The notes: generated by a model from the letters alone, not told the origin. A stretch of 22,924 bases of DNA from an uncultured Novosphingobium sp. (GCA_946886365.1 CAMPIM010000061.1:1-22924); one strand, 5' to 3'. Numbered from the stretch's first letter, positions 8,343 to 16,681 are shown. Numbers and translations: made by a program.

Positions 8343-9236
8343 CTATTGCAGGGACGCGCGGATGGCCTTAGCCAACAGCGCGCCGCTAGGTGTCAGCAGC
8401 TCTTCGTCCCTTTGAATAAGCGCAATACGCATTTCAGGCAGGTCAATGCCGAGATCAATCTTAGTCAGAGCGCCACTCTCAAACCTGTGATCAAGATGCG
8501 CATTCTTGATATCGGCCCAATGACTGATGAGCGCCTGTTGCTCTGCAAGCTTGAAGTAAACTGCAATAGACGTGCAACGGGAAATCCGCTTTGGAACATT
8601 ACAGCCCAGCCGGTCGGCGAGGACGGGGATATATCCATGATGATAGTCGGCCAAGTCGCCGGTGATCCATTCAAGCGCCATCAGCTGGTCGATCGTCTGG
8701 GGCAGTATAGGGTCTTGTCCTCCCACCGCCAGCATCGTCGGATAGCTTCTCAACGCAGCGTATTGCAGACCCGCGAGATCCAAACTGCCATAATGGTGGA
8801 CGATGCCGAGATCGAGTGTTCCGCTGCGCACCGCATCAAAAATATGTGCAGGTCTCAATTCTAGCAAAGCCAGTTCCACAGACGGTTGGCGCTCGCGAAA
8901 GCTAGCAAATACATCCGCGATATTCGTGCCTGCAATCGGCGGTGAAATGCCGATCAGCAACCGCCCTCCCAGCGTACCCTTCAGCCAGTCGACTTCCTCA
9001 TGGGCTTTATCCAGCTCCTTCTGAATGCTGTCATGGCGTTTTGCCAGGATTGCACCAAAAGGTGTCAAGGTGGCGCCCTGCACATTGCGGACAACTAGCG
9101 ATACGCCGAGCTGGCGCTCCAATTCGCGGATCGATTTACTCAGTGCGGGCTGCGAAACATGCATGGCGCGCGCTGCACGCTGGATGCTTCCGGCCCTGGC
9201 AACCTCCGCTAGCGCGCGCAATTGATGAAGTTTCAT
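8343..9236 (-). CDS. LysR-family transcriptional regulator (lysR1)
   Basis: This 297-residue protein has the usual LysR length. The winged helix-turn-helix is at about residues 16-40 (GSIQRAARAMHVSQPALSKS), followed by the linker helix and a substrate-binding domain starting near 90 (GRLLIGISPP). The domain architecture appears complete. The gene is divergent from the acyl-CoA dehydrogenase operon across a 337-bp gap and is followed on the same strand by the M20 hydrolase gene 100 bp away. By the common LysR layout it may activate the divergent operon, with the inverted repeat at 9257-9281 as a candidate site. The ribosome site is AGAGG at a slightly long spacing. The effector is unknown. Confidence 0.93.
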   Translation of the reverse strand: MKLHQLRALAEVARAGSIQRAARAMHVSQPALSKSIRELERQLGVSLVVRNVQGATLTPFGAILAKRHDSIQKELDKAHEEVDWLKGTLGGRLLIGISPPIAGTNIADVFASFRERQPSVELALLELRPAHIFDAVRSGTLDLGIVHHYGSLDLAGLQYAALRSYPTMLAVGGQDPILPQTIDQLMALEWITGDLADYHHGYIPVLADRLGCNVPKRISRCTSIAVYFKLAEQQALISHWADIKNAHLDHRFESGALTKIDLGIDLPEMRIALIQRDEELLTPSGALLAKAIRASLQ

Positions 9237-9573
9237 CGACTTTTGCCTCTCGCCCTACCATTCCGGCACCTTAATAATGGTTTTGCCAAAGTCGGCGCTC
9301 CTTGGTTTGTGGCTTGAAATCGTTGCGATCAGAAATTTGACCGCTCAATAGCAGGATGTGGAATGGCGTTGCCACTCCCGCTTTGGTAATCGACCTTCCC
9401 CGTTTGGCGAGGCCTTGGCCGGGGACGGCTTTAGCCAAGGTGGCTTCCGTAAGCTGGTCGTCGTTTATCCGCTTTCGCATACAGGCTTTGCATAGCTCAG
9501 TGCGATTTCTGTACTTTTCGGCGTAGGCCGATGGCAGATAGTGTCTTACAAAATCGCATTTATCGGGATTGAA
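9237..9573. other. Divergent intergenic region lysR1 / acyl-CoA dehydrogenase operon
   Basis: This 337-bp gap has no supported gene. It contains two inverted repeats: ACCATT-N13-AATGGT (9257-9281), 21 bp before the lysR1 start, and CCTTGGC-N14-GCCAAGG (9413-9440). A 69-codon minus-strand frame (9271-9480) is open but has no ribosome site and no recognisable motif, so I do not call it a gene. Confidence 0.55.
9257..9281. promoter_or_regulatory. Candidate LysR1 binding site (inverted repeat)
   Basis: The arms ACCATT and AATGGT pair exactly across 13 nt, close to the lysR1 start. LysR proteins often bind interrupted dyads of about this span and autoregulate from such positions. The match to the LysR T-N11-A rule is only approximate. 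Confidence 0.35.
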
Positions 9574-10740
9574 ATGGGCACTGCCGCACAGGAAGAGACG
9601 TTTTCAGACATTCGTGATGGCATCCGCCGTCTTTGTGCGCGGTTCCCCGGAGCCTATTGGCAGGAGCTGGATGCTGAGCGGCGCTATCCCACGGAGTTCG
9701 TGACCGCGCTGGCCAGCGAGGGTTGGCTATCTGTCCTCATCCCGGAAGAATATGGCGGCTCGGGACTTGGGCTGGCTGCCGCGACGGCAGTGCTGGAGGA
9801 GGTGCACCGCTCCGGCTGCAATGGTGGCGCGGCGCATGCGCAAATGTACACCATGGGCACCGTCCTGCGGCATGGGTCGGAGGAGCAGAAAGCGCGCTAT
9901 TTGCCCAAGATCGCGTCGGGGGAACTGCGCCTACAGGCATTCGGCGTCACCGAGCCGACGAGCGGCACTGATACCACCCGCATTCGGACATTCGCCAAGC
10001 GAGACGGCGATGACTATGTCGTCAACGGGCAGAAGATCTGGATCAGCCGCGCTGAACATTCCGACCTCATGGTCCTGCTGGTGCGCACGACGCCGCGCGA
10101 GGAATGCGCCAAACCCACCGACGGCATCAGCGTGCTCTTGGTCGACATGCGCGAGGCTGTGGGCAATGGCCTCACCATCCGGCCGATCCGAACGATGCTG
10201 AACCATGCGACGACGGAGCTGTTCTTCGACGATCTGCGGGTGCCAGCGGAGAATTTGATCGGCGAGGAAGGAAAGGGTTTCCGCTACATCCTGTCGGGCA
10301 TGAACGCCGAACGCATCCTGATCGCGTCGGAGTGCATCGGGGACGCCCGCTTCTTCATCGATCGTGCCAGTGCTTATGCGAAGGACAGGTCGGTGTTCGG
10401 CCGCCCGATCGGCCAGAATCAGGGCATCCAGTTCCCGATCGCGCGCGCCTATGTGCAGACGACCGCCGCCGCTGCCATGGTGGATAAAGCGGCAGCGCTG
10501 TTCGATGCGGGCGTGCAGCCGGGCACCGAAGCGAACATGGCCAAGATGCTGGCGTCCGAAGCATCCTGGTATGCCGCCGACATGTGCGTCCAGACCCATG
10601 GCGGCTTTGGCTTCGCGGAAGAATATGACATCGAACGCAAGTTCCGCGAGACGCGCCTCTACCAGGTCGCGCCGATTTCCACGAACCTCATCCTCAGCCA
10701 TGTGGCAACACATGTGCTGGGCCTGCCGAAGAGCTTCTGA
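9574..10740 (+). CDS. Acyl-CoA dehydrogenase
   Basis: This 388-residue FAD enzyme introduces an alpha,beta double bond into an acyl-CoA and passes electrons to ETF. Family motifs include PEEYGGSGLG (57-66), FGVTEPTSGTD (123-133), NGQKIWIS (151-158), DDLRVPAENLIG (219-230) and RSVFGRPIGQNQ (262-273). The usual C-terminal catalytic glutamate (YEGT motif) is replaced by QVAPISTN. A glutamate in helix G (GMNAERI, about E246) lies where isovaleryl- and long-chain acyl-CoA dehydrogenases keep their base. I chose the ATG at 9574 because the family N-terminus begins there. A GTG at 9541 is in frame but adds unrelated residues. It is the first gene of a three-gene operon and overlaps the CoA-transferase start by one base. 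The neighbours point to a branched or dicarboxylic acyl-CoA, but this is inferred. Confidence 0.93.
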   Translation: MGTAAQEETFSDIRDGIRRLCARFPGAYWQELDAERRYPTEFVTALASEGWLSVLIPEEYGGSGLGLAAATAVLEEVHRSGCNGGAAHAQMYTMGTVLRHGSEEQKARYLPKIASGELRLQAFGVTEPTSGTDTTRIRTFAKRDGDDYVVNGQKIWISRAEHSDLMVLLVRTTPREECAKPTDGISVLLVDMREAVGNGLTIRPIRTMLNHATTELFFDDLRVPAENLIGEEGKGFRYILSGMNAERILIASECIGDARFFIDRASAYAKDRSVFGRPIGQNQGIQFPIARAYVQTTAAAAMVDKAAALFDAGVQPGTEANMAKMLASEASWYAADMCVQTHGGFGFAEEYDIERKFRETRLYQVAPISTNLILSHVATHVLGLPKSF

Positions 10741-11861
10741 TGGCAAAGGTGCTGGAAGGCTTGCTGGTCGTCTCGCTGGAACAGGCTGTAGCTGCGCCGC
10801 TATGCACCAGCCGTCTTGCCGAAGCTGGCGCGCGGGTCATCAAGCTGGAGCGGGCGGAGGGAGATTTCGCGCGCGGCTACGATTCCGTCGTCCATGGCGA
10901 GAGCGCCTATTTCGTCTGGCTCAATCGCGGCAAACAATCGCTTCGCATCGACCTGAAAGACCCGGCCGACGCGGCGCTGGTGGAACGGATGCTGTCGAAG
11001 GCGGACGTGTTCGTCCAGAATCTCGCCCCCGGCGCGGCAGCCCGGTCGGGCTTCGGATCAGCTGATCTGCGCGCTCGCTATCCGCGCCTCATCACCTGCG
11101 ACATCACCGGCTATGGCGAAAGCGGCGAAGCGGCGGGGATGAAGGCCTATGACTTCCTGATCCAGTGCGAAGCCGGGCTGGCGAGCATCACCGGCACGGC
11201 AGACGATCCCGCGCGCGTGGGCGTGTCGGTCGCCGACATCGCCTGCGGGATGAACGCGCATGCCGCGATCCTTCAGGCGCTGATCGAGCGGGGACAGACG
11301 GGTAAGGGGAGGGGCATAGCCATATCGCTGTTCGACGGGCTGGCGGATTGGATGACCGTTCCGCTGCTGCACTATGATTATGGCGGGAAGGCTCCGTCGC
11401 GCGCCGGGCTGAAGCATCCCTCGATCGCTCCCTATGGCGCCTTTGCGACGGCGGACGGATCGCAGATCGTGGTGTCGATCCAGAATGAGCGCGAATGGGC
11501 GAAATTCTGCGCCGCGGTACTCGGCGACGCGAGCCTTGCGACTGATCCGCGCTACGCGTCCAACACGCTGCGCTGCGCCAATCGCGCTGAACTGGACGCG
11601 CTGGTCGGCCGTGTCTTTGCAGCCGAAATGCCCGACGCGCTGATCGCCCGGCTGGAGGCGGCTGGCACCGCATGGGCGCGGTTGAACGGCGTCGATGGTC
11701 TGTCGCGGCATAGCCAGCTTCGCCGCGTCACCGCCGAAACGCCGACGGGGCCGGTCGCCTTGCCAGCCTCGCCCATAAGGTGGGATGGGGAGGAGGCGGT
11801 CGCGCTGCCAGTTCCGGCTTTGGGCGGCGATGACGAAGCGATCCGCGCGGAGTTCCTGTGA
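10740..11861 (+). CDS. Class III CoA-transferase (CaiB/BaiF family)
   Basis: This 373-residue enzyme moves CoA between carboxylic acids. It carries the family features LRIDLKDPAD (68-77), the NLAPGAAARSGFG segment (94-106) and the catalytic aspartate in AYDFLIQ (D138). It resembles the branch that includes mesaconyl-CoA C1-C4 transferase and itaconate or succinyl-CoA-dependent transferases. Family membership is firm and substrate is not. The start codon overlaps the dehydrogenase stop (TGATG), and its own stop overlaps the hydratase GTG start, so the three genes are probably translationally coupled. Its likely job is to activate the acid that the dehydrogenase then oxidises, or to move CoA between carboxyls of a dicarboxylate. 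Confidence 0.92.
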   Translation: MAKVLEGLLVVSLEQAVAAPLCTSRLAEAGARVIKLERAEGDFARGYDSVVHGESAYFVWLNRGKQSLRIDLKDPADAALVERMLSKADVFVQNLAPGAAARSGFGSADLRARYPRLITCDITGYGESGEAAGMKAYDFLIQCEAGLASITGTADDPARVGVSVADIACGMNAHAAILQALIERGQTGKGRGIAISLFDGLADWMTVPLLHYDYGGKAPSRAGLKHPSIAPYGAFATADGSQIVVSIQNEREWAKFCAAVLGDASLATDPRYASNTLRCANRAELDALVGRVFAAEMPDALIARLEAAGTAWARLNGVDGLSRHSQLRRVTAETPTGPVALPASPIRWDGEEAVALPVPALGGDDEAIRAEFL

Positions 11862-12646
11862 GCGAAGCGGCCGAACATCGCACCGACATAGCCGCCGCTC
11901 GTCAGGCGCATTTGCTCGCCGCGCTGCTGGATCATGACACGCCGCCGTGGCGACCGGGCGAATTGCCGCCACTCGCTCATTGGCTGCTGTTTCCGCCGGA
12001 TACGCGGCAGTCAGCTATCGGGCCGGATGGACATCCGCTGCGGGAGGATGATGGCCTGCCGCGTCGGATGTGGGCGGGCAGCCGCGTTCGCTTTCGCGCG
12101 CCGATCATGCTCGGCAGCGAAGTGGAGCGTGAGACGTGCGCGATCGCGGTCAATGACAAGCAGGGGCGGTCCGGGCGGATGCGCTTCGTCACCCTGCGCC
12201 ACCTGTTGAAGGTGGACGGCCATATCTGCGTTGAGGAAGAGCAGGACATTGTTTATCGCGAAGCCGGGCGGAACGGGGCTCCTCCTCCGCCCGAAACGGT
12301 GACTCCTGCGCCACCCGTCGCGCGTGTGGTAACGATCGACCCTGTACAGCTTTTCCGCTTCTCTGCCCTGACCTTCAATGCGCACCGCATCCATTATGAC
12401 CTGCCCTACACTCGGGATGTCGAGGGTTATCCGGGGTTGGTGGTCCATGGCCCCTTCATCGCGACCTTGCTGATGGATCATTTCCTGCGCCACACCCCGG
12501 CCGTGCAGCTGGCGAGCTTCTCCTTCCGTGCGCAGCGGCCGATCTTCGCGGGCGAGCCTTTCACGCTGGGCCTGTCGGGGAGCGACCTGACTGCTATCCA
12601 TCAAGCGGGTGGGCTGGCCATGCAGGCGCGGGTGGAGGCCCGCTAG
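11858..12646 (+). CDS. FAS1-like/MaoC-type hydratase (mesaconyl-C4-CoA hydratase family)
   Basis: This 262-residue double-hotdog enoyl-CoA hydratase has an FAS1-like dehydratase half (WAGSRVRFRAPIMLGSEV, about 72-89) and a C-terminal hotdog with the hydratase motif FNAHRIHYD (173-181) and GLVVHGP (193-199). Relatives hydrate mesaconyl-C4-CoA or itaconyl-CoA, or act as fungal HTD2-like dehydratases. The start is GTG in a 4-bp GTGA overlap with the CoA-transferase stop. A CoA-transferase next to this hydratase mirrors the Mct/Meh pair of the 3-hydroxypropionate bicycle, but the lyase expected next is not in the window. The gene ends seven bases from the stop of the convergent MmgE/PrpD gene, with no room for a terminator. 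Confidence 0.88.
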   Translation: MSEAAEHRTDIAAARQAHLLAALLDHDTPPWRPGELPPLAHWLLFPPDTRQSAIGPDGHPLREDDGLPRRMWAGSRVRFRAPIMLGSEVERETCAIAVNDKQGRSGRMRFVTLRHLLKVDGHICVEEEQDIVYREAGRNGAPPPPETVTPAPPVARVVTIDPVQLFRFSALTFNAHRIHYDLPYTRDVEGYPGLVVHGPFIATLLMDHFLRHTPAVQLASFSFRAQRPIFAGEPFTLGLSGSDLTAIHQAGGLAMQARVEAR

Positions 12647-12653
12647 CCTAACC

Positions 12654-14024
12654 CTATGCCGCCAAATCGGTGAGTTTTCCAACCTCCGGCAGAGAGGCGA
12701 GATCAAGTGCAGCCGTAGCGAGCGCGTCGGCCTTGTCGGCTCCGAGCACCGGAGCAGCAAGCGCCATAAACTTCTCCAACAGCTTGTCCTTGCTGAGGAA
12801 ATTGGATGGCTCGCCCAGCGGCACGACAACCTTGCGGATGAATGTCTGGCCGCGTGCCGTGATGGTGATTTTCCCCGACATGTTGGTGGGAAACTCAGCC
12901 TCGATCTCCGGATCGTGGATACAATCGACCTTGGGCAGCATTGCGCGGATTACCGGGTCGTTCAGCCGCCGATAGCTGTCCCACTCCATCGCGCCCGTCA
13001 CCAGAGCGCAAGACAGTACGAAGGGCGCGCTAAACTGCGCATCCACGAGATTACGCGGATTGCGCTTATGCTCGATCGGCGCGCCGACCAGCAATAGGCC
13101 CGCGTTCGACAGGCCATAGGTGATGCTGTTGACTTCGTCCGGCTGCAATCCATGCTGAGCCCGCAGCGCCAGCACGGCGTCGATACCGGCATGGCCGTAG
13201 CGGCAGGATGGATAGGGTTTGATGCCCGTATGCATCAGCTCGTAAACCGTTCCGAGATCCTGCACGACCCGCTCCGGGTGCGGCGAGGGCGCATAGCCCT
13301 GAAGGAAGCCGTGGCGTCCCTCGATCGCTTCGCCCGGCCCCTTATAGCCGTTGCGCGCCAAAGTTGCAGCGGTCAGGCCAGCCATCGCCGCCCAGCCTAC
13401 CTGAAAGGGCTTCGTCTGCGCGCCGTCGGCGAGAAACTGGAGGCTGCCCGCGCTCTGGCTCAGGGCAATGCCCAGTGCGGAGCCGATACCCGCCGCATCA
13501 AGGCCGAAGATGCGCGCCGCAGCGGCAGCCGCGCCGAACACGCCGCAGGTCGCGCTGGGATGAAAGCCGCGCGCATAATGGTCGCCCGCCGGGAGCGCCA
13601 CCGCGATCCGGCAGCATGTCTCATAGCCTGCGACGATCGCGGCGAGAATGTCGGCGCCGGACGCTCCGGTCATCTCCGCTGCGGCAAGCGCGGCCGGGAT
13701 GACCGGCGCGCCCGGGTGCAATGTCCCGGCGGCATGGGTGTCGTCAAAGTCGAGCGCGTGGCCCAGCGCCCCGTTTAGCAGCGCGGCTCCCGCCGGTGCA
13801 TAGCCCGCTGCGTCGCCAAAGACCCGGGCTGCGCCATTCCCCATGCCCATTGCGGCCACGGTGGCGAGCAAGGGCGGAGCGACTGCCGCTTCGCTGCGGG
13901 CCCGCACGATACTGCCGATGAGGTCGAGCAGTAGAAGGGGGGTGCGTTCCACAACTTCCGCCGGAAGGGAAGAAATCGAAACAGTGGCACAAAAATCCGC
14001 CAAGGCTTCGGTGATTTTCATCAT
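12654..14024 (-). CDS. MmgE/PrpD-family dehydratase/decarboxylase
   Basis: This protein of about 456 residues belongs to the family that includes 2-methylcitrate dehydratase and cis-aconitate decarboxylase. Conserved elements are DFDDTH (92-97), the TLHPG histidine (H103), the GFHPSATCGVFG segment (H155) and KPYPSCRYGHAGID (K269, C274, H278), all in family order. These support a lyase acting on a tricarboxylate or other hydroxy/unsaturated polycarboxylate. The specific reaction cannot be told. The two adjacent ATGs at 14024 and 14021 lie directly after the aldehyde dehydrogenase stop, with GGTGAG as ribosome site, so translation is probably coupled. It is the last gene of a four-gene minus-strand operon. 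Its presence suggests the pathway handles a polycarboxylic or branched acid. Confidence 0.9.
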   Translation of the reverse strand: MMKITEALADFCATVSISSLPAEVVERTPLLLLDLIGSIVRARSEAAVAPPLLATVAAMGMGNGAARVFGDAAGYAPAGAALLNGALGHALDFDDTHAAGTLHPGAPVIPAALAAAEMTGASGADILAAIVAGYETCCRIAVALPAGDHYARGFHPSATCGVFGAAAAAARIFGLDAAGIGSALGIALSQSAGSLQFLADGAQTKPFQVGWAAMAGLTAATLARNGYKGPGEAIEGRHGFLQGYAPSPHPERVVQDLGTVYELMHTGIKPYPSCRYGHAGIDAVLALRAQHGLQPDEVNSITYGLSNAGLLLVGAPIEHKRNPRNLVDAQFSAPFVLSCALVTGAMEWDSYRRLNDPVIRAMLPKVDCIHDPEIEAEFPTNMSGKITITARGQTFIRKVVVPLGEPSNFLSKDKLLEKFMALAAPVLGADKADALATAALDLASLPEVGKLTDLAA

Positions 14025-14025
14025 C

Positions 14026-15516
14026 TCACCGGATGACGAAGGGGTTCGACACGGGCGAGCCAAGGTCGATCCACACGCTCTTGGTCTGGAGATATTCGTC
14101 CATGGCTTCCTGCCCGCTTTCGCGGCCGATGCCGCTACGCTTCATGCCGCCAAAGGGCGCCATGAAGCTGACCGCGCGATAGGTGTTGACCCAGACCGTG
14201 CCTGCTTCGACCCTTTCCGACATGCGGATGGCGCGGCCGATATCTTGCGTCCATACCCCAGCGGCGAGGCCATAAGGGCTGTCATTCGCGATCGACAGCG
14301 CCTCTTCCTCATCGTCGAACGGGATGACGGCGAGAACCGGCCCGAACACTTCCTCGCGCGCGATCGGCATCTGGTTGGTGACGCCGGTGAAGATGGTGGG
14401 TTGCACGAACCAGCCACCCTCCAGCCCTGCAACGGTGGGCAGCCCGCCCCCCAGCACGCACTCCGCGCCTGATTGACGCGCGCCCGCGATATGATCGAGT
14501 ATCTTGCCGCGCTGCGCCAGGGTCGTTACCGGCCCGACCTGCGTATCGGCAAGCTTCGGATTGCCGATACGCGCCGTGCCTGCCAAGGCGACCAGGCGCT
14601 CCACCACCTCGTCATGGACGTCGCGCTGCACGAGCAGGCGCGATCCCGCGATGCAGGTTTGGCCCGATGCCGCGAAGATGCCGGACACCGCGCCATAGAC
14701 TGCGCGCTCTAGGTCCGCATCGCCGAAGATGATGTTGGGCGACTTCCCGCCCAGTTCCAGCGTAACCTTCTTCAGGTTTTCGGCAGCGGAGCGATAGACG
14801 GCGATGCCGCCCGGTTCGCCGCCGGTGAAGGCGATCTTTGCAATGTCGGGATGCTTGACCAAGGACTCGCCGCACTCCTGGGGCAGGCCGGTCACGGTAT
14901 TGACCACCCCCGCCGGGAACCCCGCACGTTCGAACAGCTCGACAAAGGCGAGGGTCGAGCAGGAGGCATGTTCGGACGGCTTGATGACCGTCGTGTTGCC
15001 CGCCGCCAGCAACGGCGCCAGCTTCCACGCAAGCAGCAACAGCGGCGAGTTCCACGGCGTGATGCATGCGATCACGCCCAGCGGCTCGCGGCGGGTGAAG
15101 GCATGCATCGACGGCTTGTCGATGGGCAGAACATGGCCCTCAATCTTGTCGGCCAGACCAGCAAAATAGCGGTAGTAAGCCGGGAGATAGCCAAGCTGCG
15201 CACGCATTTCCGCGATCAGCTTGCCATTGTCGTGCGTTTCGATCTGCGCCAGCCGCTCGGTTTCTTCAGCCAGTAGGTCGGCAAAGCGGTAGAGCAGGGC
15301 ACCACGCGCGGTTGCTGTCAGGCCGCGCCACTCGGGCGAGCGGAAGGCGGTGCGCGCCGCCTCCACCGCTGCATCGACATCGGCAGAGGTGCAGCGCGGA
15401 ATCAGAGCCCATGCCTCACCCGTCGCAGGATCAAGGCTCTCAAGCCACTCGCCTCCGGTTGCGTCGCGCACGCTACCCGCCAGCAGATTGCGGAACCGGA
15501 CCAGATCCTCAGCCAT
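14026..15516 (-). CDS. NAD(P)-dependent aldehyde dehydrogenase
   Basis: This 496-residue ALDH-superfamily enzyme oxidises an aldehyde to the acid. It shows the oxyanion asparagine in ITPWNSP (N156), the cofactor segment IKPSEHA (K179), the general-base glutamate in VTLELGGKSPN (E254) and the nucleophile in ASGQTCIAG (C288). The EEVFGPVL and PFGGMKRSGIGRE segments are also in place. The common FTGS motif reads FTGGEPGG here, a variant with unknown effect. I use the ATG at 15516 because GGGGAG lies eight bases upstream and a longer frame would overlap the previous gene. It follows the two ThDP decarboxylase genes, so the natural reading is that it takes the aldehyde they release. It overlaps nothing but abuts the MmgE/PrpD start. 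Confidence 0.94.
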   Translation of the reverse strand: MAEDLVRFRNLLAGSVRDATGGEWLESLDPATGEAWALIPRCTSADVDAAVEAARTAFRSPEWRGLTATARGALLYRFADLLAEETERLAQIETHDNGKLIAEMRAQLGYLPAYYRYFAGLADKIEGHVLPIDKPSMHAFTRREPLGVIACITPWNSPLLLLAWKLAPLLAAGNTTVIKPSEHASCSTLAFVELFERAGFPAGVVNTVTGLPQECGESLVKHPDIAKIAFTGGEPGGIAVYRSAAENLKKVTLELGGKSPNIIFGDADLERAVYGAVSGIFAASGQTCIAGSRLLVQRDVHDEVVERLVALAGTARIGNPKLADTQVGPVTTLAQRGKILDHIAGARQSGAECVLGGGLPTVAGLEGGWFVQPTIFTGVTNQMPIAREEVFGPVLAVIPFDDEEEALSIANDSPYGLAAGVWTQDIGRAIRMSERVEAGTVWVNTYRAVSFMAPFGGMKRSGIGRESGQEAMDEYLQTKSVWIDLGSPVSNPFVIR

Positions 15517-15551
15517 CACACATTCTCCCCAAACCGGCGTGGGCTGCTGCT

Positions 15552-16142
15552 TCAGTTCGGCCCAAAACCCAGATGTTCGCGCATGCGCGCCTTCAGCCAT
15601 ACACCATCGCGAGCGGGCAGGGCACGCGGCGTTTCTTCATGGACAATGCGGATGACGATCAGGCGCGGTCCTTCGCCAATGGTGCCGATCGCTTCGCGCG
15701 CCCGGGCAATACCTGCCTCGTCAGTGACCTCGAAACATTCGGTGAAGCCGCAAACCCGCGCCAATTCGGCCAGGTTGATGCCTGCGCCCGCATGGCTAAG
15801 TTGTCCGCCAGTCTCGCCATAATGGCCGTTGTCCAGCACGACGATCGACAGGTTCTTTGGACGCTGCACAGCGATGGTGGCCAGGCCGCCAATGCCCATC
15901 AACTGCTCGCCATCGCCAGTGACGACCGTCACCGGCCGATCCGGCTGTGCCAGAGCCAGGCCAAGCCCCGTCAGAGCCGCGCCGCCCATGGCGCCCCAGA
16001 GGTAGAAGTTGCCGGGATGATCGCCCGCCGCGAACACGTCATAGGTGGGAGAGCCAAGCCCAGTGACGATCAGCATATCCTTGCGATCAGCGAGCAGGCC
16101 CGCGACCGCCGGGCGGCGGTGGAGACGGTTTACTTCAGCCAT
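15552..16142 (-). CDS. ThDP-dependent 2-oxoacid decarboxylase, beta (ThDP-binding) chain
   Basis: This 196-residue chain resembles the beta subunit of sulfopyruvate decarboxylase (ComE type) and the C-terminal half of phosphonopyruvate decarboxylase. The ThDP/Mg motif GDG (76-78) is followed about 27 residues later by LDNGHYGETGGQ (N105), and WGAMGGAALTGLGLALA (49-65) is the usual preceding helix. The start overlaps the alpha-chain stop by 13 bases, which supports equimolar coupled synthesis of the two halves. The holoenzyme decarboxylates a 2-oxo acid to an aldehyde in the cytosol. Substrate identity is not visible. Sulfopyruvate is possible, but no sulfonate genes are nearby. Confidence 0.92.
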   Translation of the reverse strand: MAEVNRLHRRPAVAGLLADRKDMLIVTGLGSPTYDVFAAGDHPGNFYLWGAMGGAALTGLGLALAQPDRPVTVVTGDGEQLMGIGGLATIAVQRPKNLSIVVLDNGHYGETGGQLSHAGAGINLAELARVCGFTECFEVTDEAGIARAREAIGTIGEGPRLIVIRIVHEETPRALPARDGVWLKARMREHLGFGPN

Positions 16143-16681
16143 TTCTTGGCTCCCAGCATGCTTTGCGACAACAGGATCGCGATCGGCTGATCGCTTTCAA
16201 ACGCCATGGTGGCAGCGGAAGCCATCATGGGGGCGAGGTCTTCCAGCCGGTCGATGCGGATCGTGGTGACGCCCATGATCTCAAGCGCGGCGGGCGTCGC
16301 CCGGCCCATCGACACTTGCCACGGATTGAACTCCTGAAACTCGCCGCGCATCGTGACGATGGTCAGGAACGGCACACGGCAGCTCGCCAGCAGCGAGAGC
16401 ATGTTGATGCAGTTGCCAACGCCGCTCGACTGCATGAGGAGAGCGCTGCGCTCCCCGCCCAGCCAGGCCCCGGTGCAAAGAGCGATGCCCTCTTCCTCGG
16501 TGGTGAGTACGATGGTCTTCATGGTTTCGGCGGCGCTGCACATGCGGATCAGGCGCGCATGGCCTGCGTCCGGAACATAACTGACCTGCCGAACATTCGC
16601 CTGCTGCAAGGCGTCGAAGATTAGGGGTGCCCAGGGGGAGTCGGCGTGCGCCCCTGTTTCCGTCTCGCTAATGGCTGACAT
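16130..16681 (-). CDS. ThDP-dependent 2-oxoacid decarboxylase, alpha (PYR) chain
   Basis: This 183-residue chain matches the alpha subunit of sulfopyruvate decarboxylase (ComD type) and the N-terminal half of phosphonopyruvate decarboxylase. The ThDP-activating glutamate lies in LTTEEEG (about 62-64). Further family segments are LLMQSSGVGNCINML, RGEFQEFNPWQ and MGRATPAALE. The start ATG at 16681 has GAGG five bases upstream. An in-frame upstream start would extend into the control region and past family length. It is the first gene of the minus-strand operon (alpha, beta, aldehyde dehydrogenase, MmgE/PrpD) and is divergent from lysR2 with a 111-bp gap holding a perfect inverted repeat. Confidence 0.9.
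   Translation of the reverse strand: MSAISETETGAHADSPWAPLIFDALQQANVRQVSYVPDAGHARLIRMCSAAETMKTIVLTTEEEGIALCTGAWLGGERSALLMQSSGVGNCINMLSLLASCRVPFLTIVTMRGEFQEFNPWQVSMGRATPAALEIMGVTTIRIDRLEDLAPMMASAATMAFESDQPIAILLSQSMLGAKKWLK

Noticed and set aside
8337..8346. 10-bp palindrome ATAGCGCTAT
   Set aside because: It overlaps the lysR1 stop codon and is short enough to occur by chance. There is no second copy in the gap.
9271..9480. 69-codon minus-strand frame in the lysR1/dehydrogenase gap
   Set aside because: It has no ribosome site, no recognisable motif, and overlaps inverted repeats that suit a control region. It could be a remnant, but I cannot support a gene.
9931..10746. Minus-strand open frame of 271 codons
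   Set aside because: It is antisense to the acyl-CoA dehydrogenase gene, with no ribosome site or recognisable domain.
16130..16681. Assigning the decarboxylase firmly to sulfopyruvate (comDE)
   Set aside because: Only family similarity supports it. No sulfolactate, sulfonate or coenzyme M genes are nearby, so the substrate is left open.
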